Positions 1-6,183 are shown, counted from the first letter of the stretch. The stretch is 7,583 nt of DNA from Promethearchaeota archaeon (GCA_030605895.1 JAUWHL010000257.1:1-7583); one strand, 5' to 3'. Made by a program: numbers and translations. Notes: generated by a model from the sequence alone, not told the origin.

Positions 1-1
1 A

Positions 2-364
2 TCCATTAAATCGAGGTAATTTTATAACTCCATTTGATACAACCTGAACTGAGGGAAAAATTTTAATCGCTTCTTTTATAACATCCATTCTTAAAGTAGG
101 TTCTCCACCGGTTAAAACAGCTATTTTTGTTCCTAAATTTCTATGGTATTTAAAAACCTTAATCCATTCTTCGTCCGATAATTCCGGTCTTTTATTTTTT
201 AATTCTGTTGTTGATGAGAAAAAATAACAATGCTTACATTTTAAGTTACATTCCCAAGTTAAATCATAATTCACATATAACGGAACATTTCTTACTATTG
301 ACTGTAAAAATGATGGACCCATGGAAACAAGACTTATTATATTTTTCACGGTAATTAAGCCCAT
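2..364 (-). CDS. Radical SAM enzyme, N-terminal part (cut by left edge)
   Basis: This open frame of 121 codons starts at ATG 364-362 and runs off the left edge. Its N-terminal radical SAM core is clear: C39-x3-C43-x2-C46 (ECNLKCKHCY), the ligands of the [4Fe-4S] cluster that cleaves S-adenosylmethionine, followed by the TGGEP motif at residues 85-89 that contacts the SAM amino group, and SNG at 110-112. A short hydrophobic N-terminal stretch (residues 9-31) precedes the cluster motif. The spacing resembles the SPASM/MoaA-like group that modifies peptides or cofactors, but the C-terminal part that would tell the subfamily lies outside the window. A TATA-like stretch (386-396) centred about 27 bases before ATG 364 supports a leaderless transcript; GTG 349 and ATG 322 are later alternatives. 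It is divergent from the mutase operon. The substrate is unknown. Confidence 0.88.
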   Translation of the reverse strand, partial: MGLITVKNIISLVSMGPSFLQSIVRNVPLYVNYDLTWECNLKCKHCYFFSSTTELKNKRPELSDEEWIKVFKYHRNLGTKIAVLTGGEPTLRMDVIKEAIKIFPSVQVVSNGVIKLPRFNG

Positions 365-385
365 AATCAATATAAGTATTCGATG

Positions 386-396
386 TTTTAAAAATA
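386..396 (-). promoter_or_regulatory. TATA box for the radical SAM gene
   Basis: On the minus strand this reads TATTTTTAAAA. Its centre is about 27 bases upstream of ATG 364, the archaeal TATA-to-transcription-start distance, so the mRNA would begin at or next to the start codon. No Shine-Dalgarno precedes that ATG, which fits a leaderless gene. The call rests on position and composition only, in a very AT-rich region. Confidence 0.4.
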
Positions 397-442
397 AGTC
401 TTAAAATTCTAAAAAGAATAAAATAAAGTTAAAATAATTTTA

Positions 443-465
443 AACTCTTATCTAATTGAAGAGTT
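443..465. promoter_or_regulatory. Inverted repeat upstream of the mutase operon promoter
   Basis: AACTCTT (443-449) and AAGAGTT (459-465) are perfect 7-bp arms around a 9-base spacer. The right arm ends five bases before the TATA box at 470-478 and overlaps where the BRE element should lie. A dimeric archaeal regulator could bind here to control the mutase operon, as an activator just upstream or as a repressor blocking TFB. It is far from the radical SAM start on the other strand. The repeat is seen; the operator role is inferred, and chance in AT-rich DNA is possible. Confidence 0.35.
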
Positions 466-469
466 AACA

Positions 470-478
470 TTTATAAAA
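470..478 (+). promoter_or_regulatory. TATA box of the mutase operon
   Basis: TTTATAAAA matches the archaeal TATA consensus (TTTAWAWA) well. Transcription should start about 25 bases downstream, near 500, giving a leader of roughly 25-30 bases before ATG 527. Confidence 0.6.
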
Positions 479-512
479 TATAATAATAGATTAAACCTCC
501 AAGTTAGCCTTT

Positions 513-518
513 GAGGGA
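513..518 (+). promoter_or_regulatory. Shine-Dalgarno of the mutase large subunit
   Basis: GAGGGA lies 8 bases before ATG 527 and fixes that start. The predicted leader also holds CCTCC (496-500); CCTC (496-499) could pair with GAGG (513-516) in a weak 4-bp stem that would hide the ribosome site. The pairing is visible, but such a short stem may mean nothing. Confidence 0.6.
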
Positions 519-526
519 TAATTATT

Positions 527-2182
527 ATGACTGAATACGACAAAATTAAACAAGATAAGGAAGAATGGGAGAAGTCTATTTCACTTAAAAAAGAAAGAAA
601 ACAAAGTTTTAAGAACTTATCTGAAATAGAAATTAATAGATTATATACTCCCAATGACATTAAAGATTTTAATTATGCTCTGGATTTAGGATTTCCAGGA
701 CAATACCCCTTTACACGAGGAGCATATCCAAATATGTATAGAGGGCAATTATGGACAATGCGACAGTTTGCGGGGTTTGGCTCTGCGATGCAAACTAATA
801 AGCGATATAAATTTTTAATTAATCATGGTAATACTGGCTTAAGTGTAGCTTTTAGTTTACATACTATTTATGGAATTGAAGCGACAGATCCAAGAGCTTT
901 AGGAGAAATTGGTAAAGAGGGTGTAGCAATAGATTCCTTGAAAGATATGCAGACTCTATTTGATGGGATTGACCTTTCAAAAATAAGTACTTCCATGACT
1001 ATTAATGGTCCGGCTTCAATATTGCTAGCCTTATATATCGTAACCGCTGAAAAACAAGGCCATACTCCAGAAGAGTTAAGAGGAACTATTCAAAATGATA
1101 TTTTGAAAGAATATATTGCTCAAAAATCATGGATTTTTCCTCCTGAACCATCAATGCGATTAATAATTGATACGATAGAGTATTGCACAAAACATGTCCC
1201 TCAATGGTATACAATAAGTATTAGTGGATACCATATTAGAGAAGCTGGTTCTACAGCAGTTCAAGAATTAGCTTTTACGTTAGCAGACGGTTTTGCATAT
1301 GTTGAAGCTGCGTTAGAGAGAGGCTTGGATATAGATGATTTTGCGCCTCGTTTATCTTTTTTCTTTAATTCTCATAATAACTTCTTTGAAGAAGTTTGTA
1401 AATATCGAGCAGCGAGACGAATATGGGCTAAACATATGAAAAATAAATATGGAGCCAAGAACCCAGAATCAATGCGATTACGATTTCATACACAAACAGC
1501 AGGAGTATCATTAGCAGCTCAAGAACCTGAAAATAATATCGCGAGAGTTACTCTACAAGGATTAGCTTCGGTTCTAGGAGGAACTCAATCATTACACACT
1601 AATTCTTTTGATGAAGCGTTATGCCTTCCAACAGAAAATGCTGTGAAAATTGCATTACGGACTCAGCAAATAATTGCACATGAGTCAGGTGTAACTGACA
1701 CCGTTGATCCACTAGCAGGTTCTTATTATGTTGAATGGCTCACAAATAAAATGGAAGAAGAATCAGAAAACTATTTTCAAAGAATTGAAGCCCTTGGGGG
1801 TGTTGTTCCTGCAATAAAAGCTAATTTCTTCCAAAAAGAAATTGCTAATGCTTCTTATAAATATCAGCGAGAAATTGAGAATAGAGAAAGAACAATCGTA
1901 GCTGTAAATCAATTCGATCAAAAAGAACCATGCTCAGTTCCTCTCTTAAAGATTGATGAGGAGATTGCAAATGAACAAATTAATAAACTGAATAAATTAA
2001 AGGAAGAACGAGATAATGATAAAGTTAAGGAGAAATTAGAAAGATTAAAGGAAGCAGCCAGAGGAACAGAAAATTTAATGCCATTCATTGTTGATGCCGT
2101 AAGAGAATATACCTCGATAGGAGAAATAATAAATACATTAACAGAAGTATTTGGAACTTATCATGAAGATTCAATTTTTTAA
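527..2182 (+). CDS. icmA: B12-dependent acyl-CoA mutase large subunit, predicted isobutyryl-CoA mutase (IcmA-like)
   Basis: This is the catalytic large subunit of an adenosylcobalamin-dependent acyl-CoA mutase, a cytosolic radical carbon-skeleton rearranging enzyme. At 551 residues it matches the stand-alone large-chain format (about 550-566). The substrate barrel is intact: YPFTRG at 60-65, Y67, M70, T77 and R79, H236 in SGYHIREAG (His244 of Propionibacterium methylmalonyl-CoA mutase), R275 in FAPRLS, H321/Q323, and GGTQSLHTNSFDEA. The residues that choose the substrate differ from methylmalonyl-CoA mutase: Tyr89 is F81 and Arg207 is Q199, the pair known from Streptomyces isobutyryl-CoA mutase (F80/Q198). 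A108 sits where 2-hydroxyisobutyryl-CoA mutase has its Asp, arguing against that enzyme. The expected FDLPT...GYDSD loop is divergent (FSLHT...GIEATD, residues 109-121). The B12 domain is encoded by the next gene, 13 bases on. Mutase family is near certain; isobutyryl specificity is inferred, and methylmalonyl-CoA mutase is the alternative. Confidence 0.93.
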   Translation: MTEYDKIKQDKEEWEKSISLKKERKQSFKNLSEIEINRLYTPNDIKDFNYALDLGFPGQYPFTRGAYPNMYRGQLWTMRQFAGFGSAMQTNKRYKFLINHGNTGLSVAFSLHTIYGIEATDPRALGEIGKEGVAIDSLKDMQTLFDGIDLSKISTSMTINGPASILLALYIVTAEKQGHTPEELRGTIQNDILKEYIAQKSWIFPPEPSMRLIIDTIEYCTKHVPQWYTISISGYHIREAGSTAVQELAFTLADGFAYVEAALERGLDIDDFAPRLSFFFNSHNNFFEEVCKYRAARRIWAKHMKNKYGAKNPESMRLRFHTQTAGVSLAAQEPENNIARVTLQGLASVLGGTQSLHTNSFDEALCLPTENAVKIALRTQQIIAHESGVTDTVDPLAGSYYVEWLTNKMEEESENYFQRIEALGGVVPAIKANFFQKEIANASYKYQREIENRERTIVAVNQFDQKEPCSVPLLKIDEEIANEQINKLNKLKEERDNDKVKEKLERLKEAARGTENLMPFIVDAVREYTSIGEIINTLTEVFGTYHEDSIF

Positions 2183-2185
2183 GAT

Positions 2186-2190
2186 GTGAT
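2186..2190 (+). promoter_or_regulatory. Archaeal-type Shine-Dalgarno for the small subunit
   Basis: GTGAT lies 5 bases before ATG 2196. It is complementary to the AUCAC just upstream of the CCUCC core at the 3' end of archaeal 16S rRNA, so this GGTGAT-type site supports both the start and an archaeal host. Confidence 0.45.
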
Positions 2191-2195
2191 AATAA

Positions 2196-2597
2196 ATGTC
2201 AGTAGATAGAAAAATTAAAGTTTTAGTATGTAAACCGGGTTTAGATGGTCATGATAGAGGCGCAAAAGTTCTCGCAAGAGCCTTAAGAGATGCTGGAATG
2301 GAAGTAATTTACACAGGCATACATCAAACTCCAGATGATGTTGTAAATACTGTGATACAAGAAGATCCCGATGCTGTTATGTTAAGTATGTTATCTGGTT
2401 CACATAATGCGTTATGTCCTTTAATCATGGATAAATTAAAAGAACACGGTATAGATGATGTTCTTGTAGCTGTGGGTGGGATAATTCCTGATGAGGACAA
2501 GGCATTTTTAGGAGAACATGGACTAAAAGGTTTTCATGGACCGGGAACAGAATTAAAAACAATCGTTGAATTTGTTAAAAATAACTTGAAAAGATAA
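2196..2597 (+). CDS. icmB: Mutase small subunit, cobalamin-binding domain (IcmB-like)
   Basis: This 133-residue protein is the B12-binding subunit that caps the barrel of the preceding large chain to form the active holoenzyme. It carries the full base-off/His-on signature: D17-x-H19-x2-G22 (GLDGHDRG), where H19 replaces dimethylbenzimidazole as lower cobalt ligand, S64-x-L66 (SML), and G94-G95, at the spacing usual in Rossmann-like cobalamin domains. K13 matches the conserved Lys604 of Propionibacterium methylmalonyl-CoA mutase that tunes the His-Asp-Lys network. Length matches IcmB and archaeal MutB small chains (about 135-140). It lies 13 bases after the large subunit and 7 before the chaperone gene, clearly one transcription unit. 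The small chain does not reveal substrate, so its icm name follows from F81/Q199 in its partner; on its own it would be called a methylmalonyl-CoA mutase C-terminal subunit. Confidence 0.93.
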   Translation: MSVDRKIKVLVCKPGLDGHDRGAKVLARALRDAGMEVIYTGIHQTPDDVVNTVIQEDPDAVMLSMLSGSHNALCPLIMDKLKEHGIDDVLVAVGGIIPDEDKAFLGEHGLKGFHGPGTELKTIVEFVKNNLKR

Positions 2598-2604
2598 TAA
2601 TAGA

Positions 2605-3597
2605 ATGGATTATTCTAATTTTATTTCTCAATTATTAAATGGAAATCCAAGAGCTGCAGCACGTTTAATTACTTTCGTAGAGAACGACATTGAAGCAGCA
2701 GAAGAAATTGTTAATTCTATTTATGAACATACAGGGAATGCATATATTCTAGGGATTACTGGGGCGCCAGGAACTGGTAAATCAACTTTTATCTCCACTT
2801 TAATTAAGATATACGTTGAACAAGGTAAAAAGATTGGAATCATTTGTGTTGATCCGACTTCTCCATTAACAGGTGGAGCGCTCTTAGGAGATAGAATCCG
2901 TATGAAACAATATTTCTCTCTTGATAATGTTTTTATTAGAAGTATGGCCAATAGAGGCCAATTAGGAGGACTTGCAAGAGCTACTGAAGATGTAATAAAA
3001 ATTCTCGATGCGTATGGCTGTGATATCATTATTATTGAAACTGTTGGTGTTGGACAATCTGAAGTTGATATATTCAAATCTGCTCAAACTGTTGTAGTTT
3101 TATTAGTACCGGGGTTAGGAGACGATATTCAAGCAATAAAATCGGGGATAATGGAAATAACGGATATTTTTGTCGTAAATAAAATGGATTTGATGGGAGC
3201 TGATAAAAAAGTAGCTGAAATAATGCAAATGTTAGAATTTAGAAAAAATTATAAATACGATTCAAAAGATATAAGTAAAAAATATGCGAAAATAGAACTG
3301 TGGACGCCTGAAATAACAAAAGTGAATTCTAAAATTGGAGAAAATTTCGATGAACTTCTTGGATTAATAGATAAACATAAAGGATTTTTAGAAGAATCAG
3401 GTGTTATCTCGAACTATATGAAAAATAGAATTACCAATGAGACCATGCAGATTTTAAAACATAAATTGACGCAAAAAATCGAAGATTTACTAAATTCTGA
3501 TGAAGAAATTGGAAGATATATTGATCAAGCCATTAAAAAGTCTTTAGATCCATATTCAATAGCTAATCTAATTATTAAGATATTAGGTTTAGAATGA
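2605..3597 (+). CDS. meaB: MeaB/ArgK-family GTPase, acyl-CoA mutase chaperone
   Basis: This G3E-family P-loop GTPase of 330 residues has the usual MeaB length. Known MeaB proteins gate delivery of adenosylcobalamin to the mutase and promote release of damaged cofactor, using GTP hydrolysis. The motifs are present in order: a helical N-terminal extension (1-45), Walker A GAPGTGKST at 53-61, the MeaB hallmark VDPTSPLTGGALLGDR (switch I region), NRGQLGGLARAT, Walker B/switch II ETVGVGQSEVD, NKMD for guanine specificity, and a helical C-terminal dimerisation arm. The older name ArgK (arginine/ornithine transport kinase) is a misannotation. It starts 7 bases after the small subunit stop with no good Shine-Dalgarno, so translational coupling is likely. 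The operon position shows that its client is the mutase just upstream. Confidence 0.95.
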   Translation: MDYSNFISQLLNGNPRAAARLITFVENDIEAAEEIVNSIYEHTGNAYILGITGAPGTGKSTFISTLIKIYVEQGKKIGIICVDPTSPLTGGALLGDRIRMKQYFSLDNVFIRSMANRGQLGGLARATEDVIKILDAYGCDIIIIETVGVGQSEVDIFKSAQTVVVLLVPGLGDDIQAIKSGIMEITDIFVVNKMDLMGADKKVAEIMQMLEFRKNYKYDSKDISKKYAKIELWTPEITKVNSKIGENFDELLGLIDKHKGFLEESGVISNYMKNRITNETMQILKHKLTQKIEDLLNSDEEIGRYIDQAIKKSLDPYSIANLIIKILGLE

Positions 3598-3620
3598 TGA
3601 ATGACTTATTAGTATCTATT

Positions 3621-3630
3621 TTTATACATA
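3621..3630 (+). promoter_or_regulatory. Candidate TATA box for the deacetylase gene
   Basis: TTTATACATA lies in the short gap after meaB, centred about 19-22 bases before the first ATG/GTG codons of the next gene. This is slightly closer than usual for a leaderless start at ATG 3644 and fits GTG 3647 a little better. If real, the deacetylase has its own promoter as well as possible readthrough from the mutase operon. Confidence 0.35.
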
Positions 3631-3643
3631 ATAAAAAGTGCTT

Positions 3644-4540
3644 ATGGTGAAAAATCAATCAATTATCGAAAAATTGGGTTTTGAAGCTACTGATAAAGTT
3701 GTCATTTTTCATATTGATGATATAGGTTTTTCACATGCTTCAAATGTAGCTGCCTTTGAATGTTTAGATTTCGGAGTTGCAAGTTGTGGGTCCATAATTA
3801 CCCCTGCTTCTTGGTTTTTAGAAGTGGCATCAATTTATAAAAATAACCGGAAATATGACTTAGGTGTTCATCTAACTCTCACGTGTGAATATGATCTCTA
3901 TAGATGGAGAGCATTAAGCAGTGTTGATCCTAAAACAGGATTAATGGATTCAGAGAATTCTCTTTGGCGTACATCGGAAGAAGCAATTGCTAATGTAACA
4001 GCTGATGCAGCAGAAATTGAATTGCGTTCTCAAATTCAATTGGCTTTAGACAATGGAATAGATATAACTCATATTGATTCACACATGGGAACTTTAGCGA
4101 ATCCAAAATTTATTGAATCCTATTTCAAATTAGCTCAAGAATTCGAGATCCCTGGACTCTTTCCAAGATTAACTAGAAAAGAATTAATTGCTATGGGATT
4201 AAAAGATTATATAAATATTTATGAAAAAATGCTTTCAATAATTAAAGCAGAGGGTTTTCCTCTTATAGATCATATGATTATTGACACAGGCGGTGAACAA
4301 CCAGATAAAATAGAATATTTTTGTAAGCGTATTGCGGAAATAGAACCTGGACTTACGCATTTTTTATTTCACCCTGCTAAGATGAGTTCTGAATTAAGTG
4401 TTATAACTCCAGAATCAGCAAATTGGCGAAATCAAGATTATGAAGCCTTCACAAATTCACGAATCAGAATGTATGCTGAAGAACTCGACTTAAAAGTAAT
4501 TGGTTATAGAGAGCTTCGCAATTTTCTTAGAGGCCATTAA
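3644..4540 (+). CDS. YdjC/ChbG-family carbohydrate deacetylase
   Basis: The 298-residue protein belongs to the YdjC/ChbG/HpnK fold, metal-dependent deacetylases that remove acetyl groups from N-acetylated sugars such as chito-oligosaccharides. Numbered from GTG 3638, the metal and catalytic positions are visible: HIDDIG at 25-30 (D27/D28), H78 in LGVHLTLT, H145-x-D-x-H149 (THIDSHMG), and H245 in FLFHPA near the C-terminus. Length matches the family (about 250-300), and there is no signal peptide or membrane segment, so it is probably cytosolic. Possible starts are GTG 3638, ATG 3644 and GTG 3647; I chose the ATG, and no Shine-Dalgarno separates them. Nothing in the domain or neighbourhood names the sugar, and the gene has no obvious link to the mutase apart from strand and a gap of about 46 bases. 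The chb/hpn symbols would over-specify it. Confidence 0.85.
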   Translation: MVKNQSIIEKLGFEATDKVVIFHIDDIGFSHASNVAAFECLDFGVASCGSIITPASWFLEVASIYKNNRKYDLGVHLTLTCEYDLYRWRALSSVDPKTGLMDSENSLWRTSEEAIANVTADAAEIELRSQIQLALDNGIDITHIDSHMGTLANPKFIESYFKLAQEFEIPGLFPRLTRKELIAMGLKDYINIYEKMLSIIKAEGFPLIDHMIIDTGGEQPDKIEYFCKRIAEIEPGLTHFLFHPAKMSSELSVITPESANWRNQDYEAFTNSRIRMYAEELDLKVIGYRELRNFLRGH

Positions 4541-4584
4541 AATTAATTAAAAAATTGACAACTCGTATTTTTTATAAACATTAT
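4541..4584. terminator. Convergent intergenic with T-runs on both strands
   Basis: This 44-base gap lies between the stops of the deacetylase (plus) and the HEPN gene (minus). It has six T on the plus strand (4568-4573) and six A at 4549-4554, which are U6 in the minus transcript. Archaeal RNA polymerase terminates at such U-tracts without a hairpin, so a bidirectional terminator is plausible. No stable stem is evident. Confidence 0.4.
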
Positions 4585-5001
4585 TTATTCTAAATTTATT
4601 TTCTTTTCTACTAAATCAATTACTTTTTTTGCTAATAACATAGCAGTTTCTGCTTCTTCAGGATCATCATAATATCTTGAAGGAATACCTCCAGGAAGCC
4701 CATTGGGATATCTAGTAGGGATATAATATTGATCTAGCTTTTTTACAGATATCAATTCTTTAAAATCTCGATCAAGTTCAATTACCATATTAATTAGATC
4801 ATTTATAGAATGTGTGTAAAAAATTTCAATAGATTTCACCTTTAAATACAAATAAGCTTTAAGAGCTTTTTCAGTTGATTGTTGGAAATGTAATAAAGCT
4901 AGGTAAAACCGTTTTCTTTTCCTTAATTCATCTGCGTCAATGAATTCATCTTTTGCATGCGTAAACCATCTTAGAGCTTCTTCTTTTTTAGGTTTTTTCA
5001 T
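4585..5001 (-). CDS. HEPN-domain protein, partner of the MNT nucleotidyltransferase
   Basis: This 138-residue, mostly helical protein is of the HEPN family. It shows the conserved A-LHFQQSTEKALKAYL helix (35-51), a THSINDLI segment (63-70) and the subfamily hallmark YIPTRYP (93-99), followed by a DDPEEAETAML helix. HEPN proteins paired with MNT proteins are often RNase toxins whose partner neutralises them, in known cases by adding AMP to the toxin. The RNase motif R-x4-6-H is not visible in its usual C-terminal position; R31-x6-H38 fits the spacing but lies in helix 2, so RNase activity is doubtful. It starts inside the end of the MNT gene (14-base overlap), with AGGAA (5011-5015 on the minus strand) nine bases before ATG 5001. 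The pair is co-translated; the toxin role is inferred. Confidence 0.85.
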   Translation of the reverse strand: MKKPKKEEALRWFTHAKDEFIDADELRKRKRFYLALLHFQQSTEKALKAYLYLKVKSIEIFYTHSINDLINMVIELDRDFKELISVKKLDQYYIPTRYPNGLPGGIPSRYYDDPEEAETAMLLAKKVIDLVEKKINLE

Positions 5002-5341
5002 AAACCAATCTTCCTGAGTTAATAATATTCTCTAAAAATGAATTTGACGGCATTTGAGACTTAAATTCCTTCTCATTAAACACAATTATATCTGATGAAA
5101 TATCTCTTTGAATATTACTATAAATCAGATTTATCCATTCTTTTCCAGTTTTATTTGAAGGCATAATAACTAACAAATCAAGATCGCTATTTACATCAAT
5201 TTCATCTCTAACAAACGACCCAAAAATATATATTTTATTTGCTCCAAAATCTTTCAATTGTAGTATTAATGAATCTAAAGATTTTCTTAATTTTATTTTT
5301 CTGTTCGCTATTTTTTCCGAAATTTCTTTTAGATTTTGCAA
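4988..5341 (-). CDS. MNT-type minimal nucleotidyltransferase (antitoxin candidate)
   Basis: This is a 117-residue minimal nucleotidyltransferase of the polymerase-beta superfamily. The signature GS-x10-D-x-D is exact: G41-S42, then D53-L-D55 (SDLDLLV), with D84 in SSDIIVF as likely third metal-binding acid. Catalytic residues are therefore complete, which suggests real nucleotide transfer, most likely AMPylation of its HEPN partner as in characterised HEPN-MNT modules. The start is TTG 5341-5339: an in-frame TGA stands at 5350-5348 and no ATG occurs before residue 60, so a TTG start or a slightly later non-ATG start is forced. It is first in a two-gene minus-strand operon and overlaps the HEPN gene by 14 bases. 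The family is firm; the antitoxin role rests on the pairing. Confidence 0.87.
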   Translation of the reverse strand: MQNLKEISEKIANRKIKLRKSLDSLILQLKDFGANKIYIFGSFVRDEIDVNSDLDLLVIMPSNKTGKEWINLIYSNIQRDISSDIIVFNEKEFKSQMPSNSFLENIINSGRLVYEKT

Positions 5342-5370
5342 ATTTTTTCAAATATTAATAATATTCAATC

Positions 5371-5380
5371 CCTATATAAT
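5371..5380 (-). promoter_or_regulatory. TATA box for the MNT-HEPN pair
   Basis: On the minus strand this reads ATTATATAGG, centred about 34 bases before the TTG start. Transcription would begin near 5349, giving a very short leader of under 10 bases with no Shine-Dalgarno, consistent with an almost leaderless message. Confidence 0.4.
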
Positions 5381-5574
5381 GTATATTATTATCTCTATTA
5401 AAATTTGAACCTTGATTTTGTATATTATCCTTTAATTTAAAAATAACATAAAGGGTCTTGAGATAGTGAAAACTTTCATTTTCTTTATGATAAAATAAAT
5501 AAACCTAAAAAGAAATGATTTTTAAACGATTATTCTTGCTAAAAATATAATTTTAATTATAATTTTTTCGATAA
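5381..5574. other. AT-rich intergenic region with one imperfect hairpin
   Basis: This is most of the 233-base gap between the MNT start and the GNAT stop. I found no open frame longer than about ten codons, no tRNA fold and no direct repeats. An imperfect inverted repeat (5542-5551 against 5556-5566, A/T only, one bulge) sits next to the GNAT stop and might help end that transcript, but it is weak. Otherwise I see nothing in it. Confidence 0.4.
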
Positions 5575-6096
5575 TTATATCAATAATATTTTTGGCTCTT
5601 TCCATTCTTCTCTTAGAATACTAAAGATAGCACTATCATTCCACTTTCCACATAAAAACATTTCTTTACGAAGTATACCCTCTTTTGTGAAACCTGCTTT
5701 TTCTAAAACCTTTTGGGAAGCTATATTATCAGTATGTGTTTTAGCTGTTATCCGGACTATATTTTTTGATAAAAATATATAATCAATCAAGATTTTTACA
5801 GCCTCAGTGCCATAACCGTTTCCTCTCTCATTTGGAATTATAGCATATCCTATACCTGGTACCTCCGATCCTGATAACATATGAATCATAAAGCCAATTT
5901 TTGTTTCATCTTTTTTCTCAATGAAATACATCTGACCTTCAATTAAATTATCATATTGCTTTTCTAAATTATTAATAGTTTCTTGTAAAATTGGAGAATA
6001 TTCGCCATCTATATGAAGATCATTTGTCCATTCTTTTATAATTAGTAAATCTTCTTTTTCTACAATTCTTAAATTTACATTGTTTCCCTCTAGCAT
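5575..6096 (-). CDS. GNAT acetyltransferase, RimJ/RimL-like
   Basis: This 173-residue protein is a single GNAT domain, which transfers an acetyl group from acetyl-CoA to an amine. The order is typical of the RimJ/RimL (Acetyltransf_3) branch: N-terminal LRIVEKEDL strand-turn (9-17), a middle GFMIH strand (68-72), the acetyl-CoA pyrophosphate loop R91-G-N-G-Y-G96 in motif A, then N124-x2-S127-x7-KAGF (TDNIASQKVLEKAGF) and the closing EGILRKEMFLCGKWNDSAIFSIL segment. Known relatives acetylate protein N-termini, polyamines or antibiotics; the substrate cannot be read here. It has its own TATA box and a GTGA four bases before ATG 6096, so it is likely a separate unit although the zinc-ribbon gene lies 87 bases upstream on the same strand. 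Confidence 0.9.
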   Translation of the reverse strand: MLEGNNVNLRIVEKEDLLIIKEWTNDLHIDGEYSPILQETINNLEKQYDNLIEGQMYFIEKKDETKIGFMIHMLSGSEVPGIGYAIIPNERGNGYGTEAVKILIDYIFLSKNIVRITAKTHTDNIASQKVLEKAGFTKEGILRKEMFLCGKWNDSAIFSILREEWKEPKILLI

Positions 6097-6128
6097 TGAA
6101 GTTCACTATTTTAAATATTTCAACATAG

Positions 6129-6137
6129 ATATAAAAA
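6129..6137 (-). promoter_or_regulatory. TATA box for the GNAT gene
   Basis: On the minus strand this reads TTTTTATAT. Its centre is about 37 bases before ATG 6096, placing the transcription start near 6107 and leaving a short leader that includes GTGA as ribosome site. Confidence 0.4.
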
Positions 6138-6183
6138 TTCTCTTAAATAAAGTAGAAGTAAATATTTATAATATTCTTGAAAT

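Noticed and set aside
365..526. Cobalamin riboswitch before the mutase operon
   Set aside because: The predicted leader is only about 25-30 bases, far too short, and no B12-box-like sequence is present.
448..660. 70-codon minus-strand open frame over the start of the mutase gene
   Set aside because: It is antisense to the mutase N-terminus and promoter, is low-complexity hydrophobic, and shows no family motif. It is a shadow of an AT-rich coding strand.
527..2182. Plain annotation as methylmalonyl-CoA mutase
   Set aside because: The fold fits, but the carboxylate-binding Tyr and Arg are Phe and Gln; I kept methylmalonyl-CoA mutase only as the alternative.
527..2182. 2-hydroxyisobutyryl-CoA mutase
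   Set aside because: That enzyme has Ile at the Tyr89 position and an Asp contacting the hydroxyl; here these are F81 and A108.
2721..3077. 118-codon minus-strand open frame
   Set aside because: It is exactly antisense to the conserved P-loop and switch regions of meaB, whose protein sequence is strongly canonical; the antisense product has no recognisable motif.
4888..4911. R31-x6-H38 as the HEPN catalytic R-x4-6-H motif
   Set aside because: The spacing fits formally, but it lies in the second helix beside the ALLHFQQ segment; the catalytic motif is normally near the C-terminal helix.
5542..5566. A/T-only imperfect hairpin as an intrinsic terminator or small RNA
   Set aside because: It has no G-C pairs and a bulge, in a region of very high AT content where such repeats occur by chance.
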